The notes under the pieces are model-generated. The model searched no databases and was not told where the DNA came from. It worked only from the letters and a program-made list of their open reading frames with translations. The translations under genes and the position numbers were made by a program. A stretch of 64,000 bases of DNA from Pyrococcus yayanosii CH1 (lineage in GTDB: Archaea; Methanobacteriota_B; Thermococci; Thermococcales; Thermococcaceae). Positions 17,903 to 27,491 of this stretch are shown piece after piece (position 1 is the stretch's first letter; the number at the start of each line of letters is the position of its first letter). The DNA lies in assembly GCF_000215995.1 (NCBI RefSeq), contig NC_015680.1, forward strand, positions 806,001-870,000. Reading direction: 5' to 3'.

Positions 17903-18661
17903 CTAAAGAGGGAGCGAGAAGAACTCTATAGCGTTCCTCTCAGTGACCCTTTCTACTTCCTTAGTTTCAAGCCCCTTGAGTTCAGCAACCGCCTTCGCGG
18001 CGACCTTGACGAACGTTGGCCTGTTCCTAACTCCTTTAAATGGGCTCATGTAAGGTGCGTCAGTCTCGATAAGGATTCTCTCAACCTCAACTGTCCTCAC
18101 TACCTCCCTGATCTGGGGTATAAAGGCTATTCCCGTGCTTATCCCTATATAGTGCCCGTTCTCCACTATTTCCCTCGCGAGTTCATGATCGCCTGTGTAG
18201 GAGTGGAAGTAAGCCCTAACGCCGTAGCGCTGAACGAGCTCGAAGGTCTCTTCCTCGGCCTCCCGGGCGTGAATGACCACAGGAAGATTCAGCTCGAGGG
18301 CAAGCTCTAGGAAGTGCCTGAAGATGGTCCTCTGATTTTCCCTCTCCCTCTCGCTCCTAGCGTGGAAGTAATCGAGCCCTATCTCGCCAACGGCGTATAT
18401 CCTGCTGGCGTGCTCCCTGATAAAGGCTTCTACCCTCCTGACCTTCTCCCAGTTGCCTCTCCTGGCCTCATTTGGGTGGTAGCCAAGCGTCGGGAAGACG
18501 AAGCCGAAGTAGGGTTCAAGAAGGGTCCAGCTCTTCCAGACGTGCGTCTTTCTGTACTCTGTTATCGAATCGACGATAGCCCTAAGCTCTCGGCGGCATT
18601 CCTCGACGAGCTCCCCAAGGTTTCCCTTGAGGAACTCCAGGTGGGCGTGGGCGTCTATCAT
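17903..18661 (-). CDS. TatD-family deoxyribonuclease/metal-dependent hydrolase
   Basis: A 252-residue TIM-barrel hydrolase of the TatD family: [10 protein letters not shown] at the start (HxH), the metal glutamate in [12 protein letters not shown], histidines in [13 protein letters not shown] and YFHSYTGD, and the aspartate in [12 protein letters not shown]. It is probably a 3'-5' exonuclease or DNA-repair nuclease. An open frame continues upstream to 19012 but lacks homology. ATG 18661 puts HxH at the N-terminus as in all family members. Confidence 0.9.
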   Translation of the reverse strand: MIDAHAHLEFLKGNLGELVEECRRELRAIVDSITEYRKTHVWKSWTLLEPYFGFVFPTLGYHPNEARRGNWEKVRRVEAFIREHASRIYAVGEIGLDYFHARSERERENQRTIFRHFLELALELNLPVVIHAREAEEETFELVQRYGVRAYFHSYTGDHELAREIVENGHYIGISTGIAFIPQIREVVRTVEVERILIETDAPYMSPFKGVRNRPTFVKVAAKAVAELKGLETKEVERVTERNAIEFFSLPL

Positions 18662-18721
18662 GGGCGGCCCTATGGGGGAGGTATTAAAAAGGCTTGCGTC
18701 CCCACCTTTACGGGTGGTGGC

Positions 18722-20080
18722 ATGGGGAGGTACTTCGGGACGAGCGGAATTAGGGGGGAAGTCAACAAGGAGCTCACGCCAGAGCTTGCCTTGAGGGTCG
18801 GCATGGCTCTTGGGACATATCTGGGAAGCGGAACCGTCGTCGTTGGAACGGACACGCGGACGAGTAGCGAGATGATAAAGAGAGCCGTCGTGAGCGGTCT
18901 CTTGAGCACTGGGGTGGATGTAATTGACATAGGGGTCGCACCCACTCCCCTCACAGGTTTCGCCATCAGGATATACGATGCTGAAGCGGGAGTCACCATA
19001 ACGGCCTCCCACAACCCCCCCGAGTACAACGGGATAAAGATTTGGGACAAGAATGGCATGGCCTACACGCCTGACAAGGAGAGGGAACTGGAGAGGTTAA
19101 TGGAAGAGGGAAAGTTCAAGAAAGCTCCCTGGAACGAGATCGGGAAGCTCACAAGGACCAGCCCGAAGGAGGACTATATAGAGGCGGCTCTCAAGATGGT
19201 AAAGCTCCAGGGAAGCTACACCGTCGTTGTGGACACCGGCAATGGGGCAGGGGCTCTCGTGAGTCCCTATCTTCAGAGGGAGCTCGGGAACAAGGTGATA
19301 TCCTTAAACGCCCACCCTGACGGTCGCTTCGCAAGGGAGCTTGAGCCGAACGCCAAGAGCTTATCCATGCTGGCAAAGACCGTAAAGGTCATGAAAGCGG
19401 ACGTGGGAATAGCGCACGATGGCGACGCCGATAGGATTGGCATAGTTGATGATGAGGGCAACTTCGTCGAGTACGAGGTCATGCTCTCGCTTATAGCCGG
19501 CTACATACTCAGGAAGTTCGGGAAGGGGAAGGTAATCACGACCGTTGATGCGGGCTTCGCCCTCGATGACTACCTTAGACCACTTGGTGGTGAGGTCATA
19601 AGGACGCGCGTTGGAGATGTGGCCGTCGCGGAGGAGCTGGCGAGGCACGGTGGAATCTTCGGAGGCGAGCCGAGCGGCACATGGATAATCCCGCAGTGGA
19701 ACCTGACACCGGATGGCATTTTTGCTGGTGCCCTTGTCCTTGAGATGATTGACAGGTTTGGCCCAATAAGCGAGCTGGCCAAGGAGGTGCCGCGCTACGC
19801 GACGCTGAGGAGTAAAATTCCGTGTCCCAATGAGAAGAAGCAGATGGTTATGGCCCTCATAAGGGAGCGGATTGGGGAGTTCTTCAGCTATGAAAGGGAG
19901 ATAACGATAGACGGAGTGAGAATTGAGGGTTCCGACTGGTGGGTGCTCTTCAGACCGAGCGGCACGGAGCCTGTCATGAGGATTACGCTTGAGGCACACA
20001 CGGAGGATAAAGCGAGAGGGCTCATGGAGGAAGCTGAGCGTCTCGTCAGGTGGGCGGTCGAGAAGGCAAAAACACCTTAA
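18722..20080 (+). CDS. glmM: Phosphoglucosamine mutase / phosphohexomutase
   Basis: A 452-residue alpha-D-phosphohexomutase. The N-terminus [15 protein letters not shown] is typical. The phosphoserine loop is [13 protein letters not shown], the Mg site [11 protein letters not shown], the sugar loop GGEPSGTW and the phosphate loop [11 protein letters not shown]. The family converts glucosamine-6-P to glucosamine-1-P or mannose/glucose phosphates. Thermococcales carry several paralogs, so the exact substrate is open. ATG 18722 follows GGTGGTGG. Divergent from tatD, 60 bases apart. Confidence 0.88.
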   Translation: MGRYFGTSGIRGEVNKELTPELALRVGMALGTYLGSGTVVVGTDTRTSSEMIKRAVVSGLLSTGVDVIDIGVAPTPLTGFAIRIYDAEAGVTITASHNPPEYNGIKIWDKNGMAYTPDKERELERLMEEGKFKKAPWNEIGKLTRTSPKEDYIEAALKMVKLQGSYTVVVDTGNGAGALVSPYLQRELGNKVISLNAHPDGRFARELEPNAKSLSMLAKTVKVMKADVGIAHDGDADRIGIVDDEGNFVEYEVMLSLIAGYILRKFGKGKVITTVDAGFALDDYLRPLGGEVIRTRVGDVAVAEELARHGGIFGGEPSGTWIIPQWNLTPDGIFAGALVLEMIDRFGPISELAKEVPRYATLRSKIPCPNEKKQMVMALIRERIGEFFSYEREITIDGVRIEGSDWWVLFRPSGTEPVMRITLEAHTEDKARGLMEEAERLVRWAVEKAKTP

Positions 20081-20113
20081 ACTATGGAAGGTCAACCTTG
20101 GTGGGTGGTGGGC

Positions 20114-21241
20114 ATGGACATAGACGAGAGGATTGCACTGGTGCTAAAGAAGCCAACGGAGGAAGTCCTGACGGTAGAGAACCTAAGGCACCTCTTTGAG
20201 GTCGGGGCTCCCCTCCAGCATTACATAGGGTTCGAGATAAGTGGGTTCATACACCTTGGCACGGGCCTTATGGCGGGTGCTAAAATAGCTGACTTTCAGA
20301 GGGCCGGAATTAAGACGCGCATCTTTCTGGCAGACTGGCACAGCTGGATAAACGACAAGCTCGGTGGCGATTTAGAGGTAATCCAAGAGGTGGCTCTCAA
20401 GTACTTCAAGGTGGGAATGGAGAGGAGCATAGAGGTCATGGGAGGTAAGCCGGACAAGGTCGAGTTCGTCCTTGCGAGCGAGATACTTGAGAAAGGAGAC
20501 TACTGGCAGACCGTCATCGACATAGCCAAGAACGTTACTCTGGCAAGGATGATGCGCTCGATAACGATAATGGGCAGGCAGATGGGAGAGGCGATAGACT
20601 TCGCCAAGCTAATCTACCCTGCTATGCAGGTGGCCGACATATTTTACCAGGGAGTCACAATAGCACACGCAGGGATGGACCAGAGGAAAGCCCACGTCAT
20701 AGCTATAGAAGTTGCCCCCAAGCTGAAATACCACCCGCTCGAGCACAATGGCGAGAAGCTGAAGCCCGTCGCCGTGCACCATCACCTTCTACTCGGCCTC
20801 CAAGAACCTCCGGTATGGCCGATAGAGGGTGAAGAGCAGTTCAAAGAGATAAAGGCTCAGATGAAGATGAGCAAAAGCAAGCCCTATTCTGCCGTCTTCA
20901 TCCACGACAGTCCGGAGGAAATCAAGCAGAAGCTCAGAAAGGCCTTCTGCCCGGCCAAGGAAGTCAAGTACAATCCAGTCCTCGACTGGGCCGAGCACAT
21001 AATATTCAGGGAGGAGCCGACCGAATTTACCATCCACAGACCGGCCAAATTCGGCGGCGACGTCACCTACACGACCTTCGAGGAGCTGAAAAGGGATTTC
21101 GCCGAGGGCAAGCTCCACCCGCTTGACCTAAAGAACGCCGTGGCCGAATACCTCATCGAGCTTCTAGAGCCCATCAGGAAGTACTTTGAGAGGCATCCTG
21201 AGCCGCTGGAGCTCATGAAGAGCGTCAAGATTACCCGCTGA
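20114..21241 (+). CDS. tyrS: Tyrosyl-tRNA synthetase, archaeal type
   Basis: Class I synthetase charging tRNA-Tyr, 375 residues. The HIGH-equivalent is GFIHLGTGLM and the KMSKS loop is intact (MKMSKSKP). GYE-like tyrosine pocket elements and the short archaeal/eukaryotic C-terminal domain are present. ATG 20114 follows GGTGGTGGGC. An upstream in-frame start at 20084 gives an unlikely extension. Its end overlaps the convergent cyaB gene by 11 bases. Confidence 0.95.
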   Translation: MDIDERIALVLKKPTEEVLTVENLRHLFEVGAPLQHYIGFEISGFIHLGTGLMAGAKIADFQRAGIKTRIFLADWHSWINDKLGGDLEVIQEVALKYFKVGMERSIEVMGGKPDKVEFVLASEILEKGDYWQTVIDIAKNVTLARMMRSITIMGRQMGEAIDFAKLIYPAMQVADIFYQGVTIAHAGMDQRKAHVIAIEVAPKLKYHPLEHNGEKLKPVAVHHHLLLGLQEPPVWPIEGEEQFKEIKAQMKMSKSKPYSAVFIHDSPEEIKQKLRKAFCPAKEVKYNPVLDWAEHIIFREEPTEFTIHRPAKFGGDVTYTTFEELKRDFAEGKLHPLDLKNAVAEYLIELLEPIRKYFERHPEPLELMKSVKITR

Positions 21242-21767
21242 TGCCTCGTTTTTTTACTCTTGAAGCCTCACTTAGAAGTTCCGTGTACAGTCTCGGCTCA
21301 ACGTCCTCCTCGCCGAGGCCCAGCCTTCTAGCGACTGTCCATATCTTCTCCTTCGCCCTATGAACGTCGTCATCTATGACCTCTATGTCAAGGAAGTCTC
21401 CTGCCCCCTCCACCCTGTTGAGTTCGAAGGTAATATCGCCAATCTTGTAAACCCAACGATGCTTCCTAACGATGACCTCAACCTCAAAGCCAAGGCGTCT
21501 GAGTATTTCAACGGTTTTCTCGAAGTTCTCGACCTCAACTTCGACTTCATAGAACTCCCCATTTCTCTCGTCCCTTATCTCCTTATAGGTGAGGTAAGCC
21601 TTCCCATTGTTGTGAACTGCCCTGACCCTTAGGAGCTTCGGTCGAGGGATCGAGAAGTAAATATCTTCTTGGAACTCATAGTGGCTGAACTTGGCCCCAA
21701 TTCCTTCCAATCGCTTTTTAATATCTTCCAAGTTAACCCTGAACTTCACCTCGACCTCCACGCTCAA
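21231..21767 (-). CDS. CYTH-domain protein (CyaB-like, class IV adenylate cyclase/thiamine triphosphatase family)
   Basis: A 178-residue CYTH protein. The signature ExExK is at the N-terminus ([10 protein letters not shown]), basic phosphate-binding residues are in KLLRVRAV and KAYLTYKEI, and acidic strands EVEVEVENFEKT and FLDIEVI complete the tunnel. The family hydrolyses triphosphates or, rarely, makes cAMP. In archaea the physiological substrate is uncertain. Its start overlaps the upstream Lrp gene by 4 bases. Confidence 0.85.
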   Translation of the reverse strand: MSVEVEVKFRVNLEDIKKRLEGIGAKFSHYEFQEDIYFSIPRPKLLRVRAVHNNGKAYLTYKEIRDERNGEFYEVEVEVENFEKTVEILRRLGFEVEVIVRKHRWVYKIGDITFELNRVEGAGDFLDIEVIDDDVHRAKEKIWTVARRLGLGEEDVEPRLYTELLSEASRVKKRGISG

Positions 21768-22255
21768 ACCTCCGCGAGGAAGCCGGCTATATCATTCCCC
21801 TTCTTGAACTCAGAGAGTGGGAGCACGATTGCGTTCCTAAGTGTCGGAATTGTCTTTATGTTGTCTTCTATAAACTCTGTGAGCTTTTCTTTGCTTTCAT
21901 CCCCGACCAGGGCAACTATCTTGTCGTCTCCACTCTTGGCAACCAGAAGAACGTTCGGAAGCATTGAAAGCGTCTTCGTTATGTACTCCACGTACCGTTC
22001 GAGGAAGTCCTCTATTATGGGCCTTTCAACCTCAAGGACGACGAGGGCGAGGTGCTTAGGCTTAAGAGGGTCTCCAAGGATTATCGTGTATTTTTCAATA
22101 ACGCCCTTTTCTTGGAGCTTTTTTATCCTAAAGTGAACCGTGGACTCTGGCTTATTAAGCCTGCTGCTTATCTCGGCTATTGTGAGCCGGGCATCCTCCT
22201 TGAGGAGCTTGAGTATTGCTCTGTCGAGATCATCCAGTTGAATTACCTGTGCCAT
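21764..22255 (-). CDS. Lrp/AsnC-family transcription regulator
   Basis: A 163-residue regulator: winged helix [38 protein letters not shown] (conserved parts) followed by an alpha-beta domain ([35 protein letters not shown]). The C-terminal part is longer and less typical than the standard RAM domain. ATG 22255 follows GGGGTGGTGAAA and lies inside the end of ubiX (26-base overlap), so it is translationally coupled. Target genes unknown. Confidence 0.85.
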   Translation of the reverse strand: MAQVIQLDDLDRAILKLLKEDARLTIAEISSRLNKPESTVHFRIKKLQEKGVIEKYTIILGDPLKPKHLALVVLEVERPIIEDFLERYVEYITKTLSMLPNVLLVAKSGDDKIVALVGDESKEKLTEFIEDNIKTIPTLRNAIVLPLSEFKKGNDIAGFLAEV

Positions 22256-22790
22256 TTTCACCACCCCATCTCTCATAAATGTTGTGTGGTATCCCTAACA
22301 CGTCGAGGATTTTTCCAATTATAAACCTTACCATATCATCTACAGTCTTAGGCTTAATATAGAAAGCCGGAGAAGCTGGCATAATTATTCCACCGGCTTG
22401 GGCAACCTTCAACATATTTTGAATATGGATCAAGTTTAGGGGGGTTTCTCTTATGAGCAGCACAAGCCTCCTTTTCTCCTTTAGGGCGACATCTGCTGCT
22501 CTCGTGATTAGATTATTGGCGTAACCATTCGCTATCGCCGAGAGGGTCTTCATAGAGCATGGAGCTATCACCATGGCGTCGAAAGGGTATGTTCCGGAAG
22601 CCATTGGTGCAAAGAGGTCTTCTTCATCGTAGTCAGGCCTTATCGTTATTCCAAGTTCATGTCTGGCCACCATTATTCCAGTTTTTGATGCGAGGAGAAT
22701 TACTTCGTGGCCAAGTTCTCTCAAAATGTCCACAAGTCTGACGCCGTATATGGCCCCGCTCGCTCCCGTTATTGCAACGATGACTCTCAT
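22230..22790 (-). CDS. ubiX: Flavin prenyltransferase UbiX
   Basis: A 186-residue UbiX/PAD1-type enzyme that makes prenylated FMN for UbiD-family decarboxylases. Seen are [15 protein letters not shown] at the N-terminus, [20 protein letters not shown] and [18 protein letters not shown], all family hallmarks. The C-terminus is slightly extended. ATG 22790 follows GGTGGAGGC. First gene of a three-gene overlapping set with the Lrp regulator and the CYTH protein. Confidence 0.93.
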   Translation of the reverse strand: MRVIVAITGASGAIYGVRLVDILRELGHEVILLASKTGIMVARHELGITIRPDYDEEDLFAPMASGTYPFDAMVIAPCSMKTLSAIANGYANNLITRAADVALKEKRRLVLLIRETPLNLIHIQNMLKVAQAGGIIMPASPAFYIKPKTVDDMVRFIIGKILDVLGIPHNIYERWGGENGTGNSTG

Positions 22791-22820
22791 GCCTCCACCG
22801 GTCCATGGTAGGGCCAAACT

Positions 22821-22829
22821 CTTATAAAG
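22821..22829. promoter_or_regulatory. Shared bidirectional TATA box for dacZ and ubiX
   Basis: CTTATAAAG (reverse complement CTTTATAAG) is the only good TATA element in the 58-bp divergent spacer. Its end lies 20 bases from the dacZ ATG and 31 bases from the ubiX ATG, so the dacZ mRNA would be leaderless. The rightward side has the better BRE (CCAAACT). Confidence 0.5.
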
Positions 22830-22848
22830 TTAAGCGTTGCCACAAAAA

Positions 22849-23661
22849 ATGGTGCCGTCAGTGGAGGAGTATTACACCCTCGTGTTAAAGAAAGCGGTTG
22901 AGCTTTCCCGTGATATAGGGGGAAAGGCACTCGTTCTGATATACCCCCCTAAAGAGGACCTGGAGATTGACTATGATGGGCCTGTTGTTATTGTGGGAGA
23001 AGAATTTGATGTTAAGGGTGAGAGAATCAAGAAACTCCCTCTCCCACTCTCCCTCGGCCTAAATAATCTTGTGAACCTCGTGGCCGCCTTCCTGAAGGGG
23101 CAGGGGATAATTTCAAGTGGAGACGTTTTCGTATACATTACGGAGGACTTAATTGGAATTAAAAAAGTGAAAGGGCATTTGTTGGCGGCAGAAGATCTTT
23201 TCGACCGCTATGAAGGGATAATCCAGAGGGTTCTAGAAATAGCTATAGAGCTCAGCGTGGAGGGCAGAGAAGGAAGGCCCGTTGGGACGATATTCGTTGT
23301 TGGAGACACAAAAAATGTCCTGAAGCACTCCCATCAGCTCGTTCCAAACCCCTTCAAGGGCCATAACCTGAACATCCTTGATCCGAAGGTAAAAGGTGTC
23401 GTAAAGGAATTCTCGGCGATAGATGGAGCTTTCGTAATAAGTTCTCGCGGGAGACTCGTGGCAGCTGGAAGGTACCTCGACGTTGACCCTAAGAGGCTGG
23501 ACGTGAAGGTCCCGCCCGGTCTCGGCAGCAGGCACCTCGCGTCGGCCGCGATAACGAAGATAACGAAGGCAGTTGCCATCACACTCTCGGAGACCGGAGC
23601 GGTAAGGATATTCAAAGATGGGGAACTCGTGCTGGAATACAATCCAAGGATAAAATATTAA
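22849..23661 (+). CDS. dacZ: Diadenylate cyclase DacZ (DisA_N/DAC domain)
   Basis: A 270-residue protein with an N-terminal alpha-beta domain and a C-terminal DAC domain making the second messenger c-di-AMP. Catalytic motifs are DGAFVISSRGRLVAAG and GLGSRHLASAAITK (DGA and RHR-like RHL). The domain order matches euryarchaeal DacZ. ATG 22849 is used because the TATA box at 22821-22829 would place transcription start at or just before it. An earlier in-frame TTG at 22837 is unlikely. Confidence 0.85.
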   Translation: MVPSVEEYYTLVLKKAVELSRDIGGKALVLIYPPKEDLEIDYDGPVVIVGEEFDVKGERIKKLPLPLSLGLNNLVNLVAAFLKGQGIISSGDVFVYITEDLIGIKKVKGHLLAAEDLFDRYEGIIQRVLEIAIELSVEGREGRPVGTIFVVGDTKNVLKHSHQLVPNPFKGHNLNILDPKVKGVVKEFSAIDGAFVISSRGRLVAAGRYLDVDPKRLDVKVPPGLGSRHLASAAITKITKAVAITLSETGAVRIFKDGELVLEYNPRIKY

Positions 23662-23663
23662 GG

Positions 23664-24905
23664 TCAGAAGAGCCACTGGTTCTCAATACACTCGTCGCAG
23701 GGCGGCTTCTCGCCGGCTATGGCCTTGAACTTCTTGTAAATGCACTCGGGAAGGCCGAGCGGACAGCGATCAGGTGTGAGCTCAGGCCTGACCTTTGTCG
23801 GATCGAGCTTTATCTTTATAAAGGCCTCGTACTCCTCGACCTTCTTCCATGGCAGAACCTTGGCGCCGTAGATGACGAGGTTATCATATACCTTAGCATA
23901 ATCGCCTATGACGGCGTTCTCCTTTATTATGACGTTCTTTCCGACGACGACGCCCTCACCGAGGATGCTCCCTTTTATCTCGGCCCTCTCCTTGATTATG
24001 TCACTGCCCAAGAGGATAGCCCGCTTGAGGTAAGCCTTATCCTCGATTATGGTGTTGGGCCCGATGTAAGTGTAGGCCTTTATCTTCACACCATGGCCGA
24101 CCTTGACGTTCCTGTCGATGTAAACGGGGCCCTGAACTTCGACGTCCTCGGGGAGCTCGACGCCCTCAGCAAGTATCAGGTAGCCATCCTCTTTTGCGAG
24201 CTCATCGAGGGCTATCTGGTGAGCATAGAAGAAGTCATCCGGAGTTCCGAGGTCGACCCAGTAGTAGTGCTTGGGCATCCTGTATCCGTAAACGAGCCCT
24301 TGGCCAACAAACCTGGGAAGTATTTCCCTCTCGAAGTAAACCTCCTTGTTCTTAGGTATCTCCTTTAGGACATCCTTATTGACGACGTATATTCCGGCGT
24401 CGACGAGGTTCGTCTTCGGCTTCCTCGGCTTCTCCTCAAAGTCCACTATCTTGCCTTCTTCGTCGGTTATCACGACGCCGAAGCGCTCCGGATCATAGAC
24501 CTTGGTAAGGGCAACCGTTATGAGGCCATCGTTCTTTTTGTGGGCCTCAATTATCTCCGAGTAGTCAAAGTTCGTAAAGACGTCACCGTAGATAACAAGG
24601 AAATCCCCCTCAACATAGTCTTCAATGTTCTTGAGGGCCCCACCAGTTTCAAGAGGCATGGGGTCATTCACAAATCGGATATCCTTTGGGTAATCAGCCA
24701 TGTTCTCTTCTATAAACTCCCTTATCTCTCCCCTCATATAGTGAACGGACAGTATGACCTCGTCAATTTCCCTGACCTTTTCGAGTGCCTCCAAGATGTA
24801 CTGAAGGTTTGGCTTACCCAAAACTGGAACCATAGGCTTGGGCCTCGTCGATGATATAGGCCTAAGTCTCGTTCCAAAACCTCCTGCAAGAATCACGGCT
24901 TTCAT
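23664..24905 (-). CDS. Sugar-1-phosphate nucleotidyltransferase with left-handed beta-helix
   Basis: A 413-residue NDP-sugar pyrophosphorylase. The signature AVILAGGFGTRLRP and STRPKPMVPVLGKPN is at the start, GDVFTNFDYSE binds the metal, EEKPRKPKTN follows, and DLGTPDDF ends the catalytic domain. Hexapeptide-like repeats follow (VGHGVKIKAYTYIGPNTII). The tail holds cysteines (DRCPLGLPECIYKK, PPCDECIENQW), unusual for the family. Related to archaeal mannose-1-P guanylyl- or glucose-1-P thymidylyltransferases. Substrate unknown. Two adjacent ATGs (24908, 24905) follow GGTGGTG. Confidence 0.88.
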   Translation of the reverse strand: MKAVILAGGFGTRLRPISSTRPKPMVPVLGKPNLQYILEALEKVREIDEVILSVHYMRGEIREFIEENMADYPKDIRFVNDPMPLETGGALKNIEDYVEGDFLVIYGDVFTNFDYSEIIEAHKKNDGLITVALTKVYDPERFGVVITDEEGKIVDFEEKPRKPKTNLVDAGIYVVNKDVLKEIPKNKEVYFEREILPRFVGQGLVYGYRMPKHYYWVDLGTPDDFFYAHQIALDELAKEDGYLILAEGVELPEDVEVQGPVYIDRNVKVGHGVKIKAYTYIGPNTIIEDKAYLKRAILLGSDIIKERAEIKGSILGEGVVVGKNVIIKENAVIGDYAKVYDNLVIYGAKVLPWKKVEEYEAFIKIKLDPTKVRPELTPDRCPLGLPECIYKKFKAIAGEKPPCDECIENQWLF

Positions 24906-24996
24906 CATCACCACCGATGATGATTTTCGGACAACCAACTTTTAAACTTTCACCTGTCTGAAAACATTAATAAGTTTCTAAACATAAGACTGAGAC

Positions 24997-25284
24997 ATGA
25001 AGAAGCTGGTAAAACTGTTTAAGATGACAAGGGGCGAAGAGAAAATTAAAGTGGGACGCAAAATCCTCAGAGAACTTGCCAAGTTTTCCTACGAGGAGCC
25101 ATTTTGGAAAGCAGTCACGGAAAAGCTTGGAATAAGCGAGAGGGATGTCAAGGATATCATGCTTTTCCTTGAAGATGCAGGTGTCCTCAGGATAAGAAAG
25201 TCCAGAGATGGAAGGAGACTCTACGTACTGACGCTTAGGGAGCTAAGAGAGCACCCCGTGACCCTTGATAAATGGCTAGGATGA
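24997..25284 (+). CDS. Small winged-helix protein
   Basis: A 95-residue protein with a predicted winged helix (FWKAVTEKLGISERDVKDIM, LEDAGVLRIRKSRDGRRLYV) and a basic N-terminus. Probably a DNA-binding regulator of PadR/ArsR-like shape. No family name is certain. It is divergent from the nucleotidyltransferase gene and upstream of aor, but separated from it by about 100 AT-rich bases holding the aor promoter. Confidence 0.65.
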   Translation: MKKLVKLFKMTRGEEKIKVGRKILRELAKFSYEEPFWKAVTEKLGISERDVKDIMLFLEDAGVLRIRKSRDGRRLYVLTLRELREHPVTLDKWLG

Positions 25285-25382
25285 ATTCAGTGCTTCCATT
25301 AAACTTTCCCTCAATCATAATAGGATTTATTTTCGCAAAGATTTTATATGGATAAAATGCAAATTAAAATTTGGTGTTTTCA

Positions 25383-27203
25383 ATGTTTGGCTACAATGGG
25401 AAGATACTTCGTGTAAATCTCTCCGACGAAACAATTAAGGAGGAGACCTTCAACGAGGCCTTCGCCAAGAGGTGGCTTGGAACGAGGGGCTTCGGCATCT
25501 ACTACCTTCTAAAGGAAATTGACCCTACCATCGACCCCTTCAGCCCTGAGAACAAGCTTATATTCGCCACAGGCCCGCTGACTGGAACCTCTGCCCCCAC
25601 GGGCGGCAGATACATGGTGATTACCAAGAGCCCCCTGACTGAATATGTAGCCATGGCAAATTCTGGCGGCTTCTTCGGACCTGAGCTCAAGTTTGCAGGC
25701 TGGGACGCCCTGATAATCGAGGGCAAGGCTAATCATCCTGTCTACATATACATAAATGACGAGAGTGTCGAGATTAAGGACGCTAGCCACCTCTGGGGCA
25801 AGGTTGTTAGCGAGACCGAGGAGAGGCTTAAGGAGGAGGTCGGCGACAAGAACGTTCAGATAGCATCCATAGGACCAGCCGGTGAGAACAAGGTTCGCTT
25901 CGCGGCTGTTATGAACAACGGACACAGAGCAGCGGGAAGGGGCGGTGTCGGAGCCGTCATGGGAAGCAAGAACCTCAAAGCCATAGTTGTCAGGGGTCAC
26001 AAGAAGGTCGAGGTTGCGGACAAGGGCAAATTCATGGAGGTCGTTAGGGAGAAGATAGAGAAGCTGAAGAAGGATCCTGTGGCCGGCGGCGGCTTGCCCA
26101 AGTACGGAACCGCCGTTCTCGTTAACATTATCAACGAGAACGGCTTATATCCAACGAGAAACTTCCAGAAAGGAGTGTTTGAGTACGCATATGAGCAAAG
26201 CGGTGAAGCGATGGCCGCCAAGTATCTCACAAAGAATAAGCCGTGCTTTGCTTGTCCAATCGGCTGTGGTCGCGTTAACAGGCTTCCGACCCTTGGAATC
26301 ACGGAGGGGCCTGAGTATGAAAGCGTCTGGGCTCTCGGTGCTAACCTCGGCATAAACGACCTCGCGAGCATAATAGAGGCCAACCACCTCGCCGATGAGT
26401 TTGGAATGGACACAATAAGTCTCGGCGGAACTTTGGCTACTGCCATGGAACTCTACGAGAAGGGCCTTCTCAAGCAAGAAGATATTGGGGAGGACGCGCC
26501 ACCCTTTAGGTGGGGCAACACCGAGGTTCTCCACTACTACGTTGAGAAGATCGCACGCAGAGAAGGCTTTGGAGATGTTCTCGCCGAAGGTGGCTACCGC
26601 CTTGCGGAGAAGTTCAACGGCTTGGAATACTTCATGGGGGTCAAGAAGCAGGAGCTTCCGGCCTACGATCCAAGGGGTGCTGAAGGGCATGGCCTCGGCT
26701 ACGCAACCAACAACCGTGGTGGCTGTCACATCAAGCAGTACATGATAAGCCCCGAGATACTCGGCTACCCGTACAAGATGGATCCACACGACATCAGCGA
26801 CGAGAAGGTCAAGATGGTCATCCTCTTCCAGGACCTCACGGCACTAGTAGACGCCGCCGGTCTCTGTGTCTTCACAACGTTCGGTCTCGGCGCCGACGAC
26901 TACCGCGACCTCTTAAACGCGGCCCTCGGCTGGGACTTCAGCACCGAGGACTACCTCAAGATAGGCGAGAGAATATGGAACGCTGAGAGGCTCTTCAACC
27001 TCAAGGCCGGTCTCGATCCAGTCAAGGAGGACACCTTGCCGAAGAGGCTTCTCGAGGAGCCCATGCCGGAAGGACCACACAAAGGCCATGTTGTGCGCCT
27101 GAAGGAGATGCTTCCACGCTACTACAAGTTCCGTGGCTGGACCGAGGACGGGAGGATTCCAGAGGAGAAGCTCAAGGAGCTCGGCCTCGAAGAGTTTATT
27201 TGA
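25383..27203 (+). CDS. aor: Tungsten aldehyde:ferredoxin oxidoreductase
   Basis: A 606-residue AOR oxidising aldehydes from amino-acid and sugar breakdown to acids with ferredoxin as acceptor. The 4Fe-4S ligands are in CFACPIGCGR and GLCVFTTFG. The pterin-binding motifs are GGRYMVITKSPL, AGRGGVGAVMGSKNLKAI and DPRGAEGHGLGYATNNRGG. The length equals P. furiosus AOR. ATG 25383 matches the family start. A GTG-type start at 25371 would only add four residues. Followed by moaD and a radical SAM protein, probably one transcript. Confidence 0.96.
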   Translation: MFGYNGKILRVNLSDETIKEETFNEAFAKRWLGTRGFGIYYLLKEIDPTIDPFSPENKLIFATGPLTGTSAPTGGRYMVITKSPLTEYVAMANSGGFFGPELKFAGWDALIIEGKANHPVYIYINDESVEIKDASHLWGKVVSETEERLKEEVGDKNVQIASIGPAGENKVRFAAVMNNGHRAAGRGGVGAVMGSKNLKAIVVRGHKKVEVADKGKFMEVVREKIEKLKKDPVAGGGLPKYGTAVLVNIINENGLYPTRNFQKGVFEYAYEQSGEAMAAKYLTKNKPCFACPIGCGRVNRLPTLGITEGPEYESVWALGANLGINDLASIIEANHLADEFGMDTISLGGTLATAMELYEKGLLKQEDIGEDAPPFRWGNTEVLHYYVEKIARREGFGDVLAEGGYRLAEKFNGLEYFMGVKKQELPAYDPRGAEGHGLGYATNNRGGCHIKQYMISPEILGYPYKMDPHDISDEKVKMVILFQDLTALVDAAGLCVFTTFGLGADDYRDLLNAALGWDFSTEDYLKIGERIWNAERLFNLKAGLDPVKEDTLPKRLLEEPMPEGPHKGHVVRLKEMLPRYYKFRGWTEDGRIPEEKLKELGLEEFI

Positions 27204-27233
27204 TTCCTTTACTTTCTCTTTTGAGGTGGTTTC

Positions 27234-27491
27234 ATGCCGAAGGTAACGGTGAAGCTATTTGCCACTTTAATTGAGATAACCGGGAAGAAGTCCCTCGAGC
27301 TTGAAGCGAGAACCATCGGCGAGCTTCTCGAGAAGCTCTACGCCAAGTTCGGCGAACCCTTCAGGAGAGAGCTGGAGAGTGGCTTCATGATACTCGTCAA
27401 CGGTCACAATATAGAGCATCTGAAGGGCCTCAACACGGAGCTCAAGGAAGGAGATAAGGTTAGTATCTTCCCGCCAGCTGGAGGGGGATGA
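27234..27491 (+). CDS. moaD: MoaD/ThiS-family sulfur carrier protein
   Basis: An 85-residue ubiquitin-like protein (VTVKLFATLIEITGKK, LEDL-like helix, DKVSIFPPAGGG). The C-terminal GG is needed for adenylation and thiocarboxylate formation. It donates sulfur for the dithiolene of molybdopterin/tungstopterin. Its position directly after aor links it to the tungsten cofactor of AOR. GAGGTGGTTTC precedes the ATG. Confidence 0.93.
   Translation: MPKVTVKLFATLIEITGKKSLELEARTIGELLEKLYAKFGEPFRRELESGFMILVNGHNIEHLKGLNTELKEGDKVSIFPPAGGG

Noticed and set aside
18314-18721. N-terminal extension of the phosphohexomutase
   Set aside because: It overlaps tatD on the other strand and has no homology. [12 protein letters not shown] is the true family start.
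18662-19012. N-terminal extension of TatD
   Set aside because: It would push the HxH motif over 100 residues inward. ATG 18661 is right for the family.
24903-24960. GATGATGA and CTGA motifs near the nucleotidyltransferase start as a possible C/D sRNA
   Set aside because: No D'/C' pair and no closing stem. The GATGATGA belongs to the ATG/ribosome-site region.
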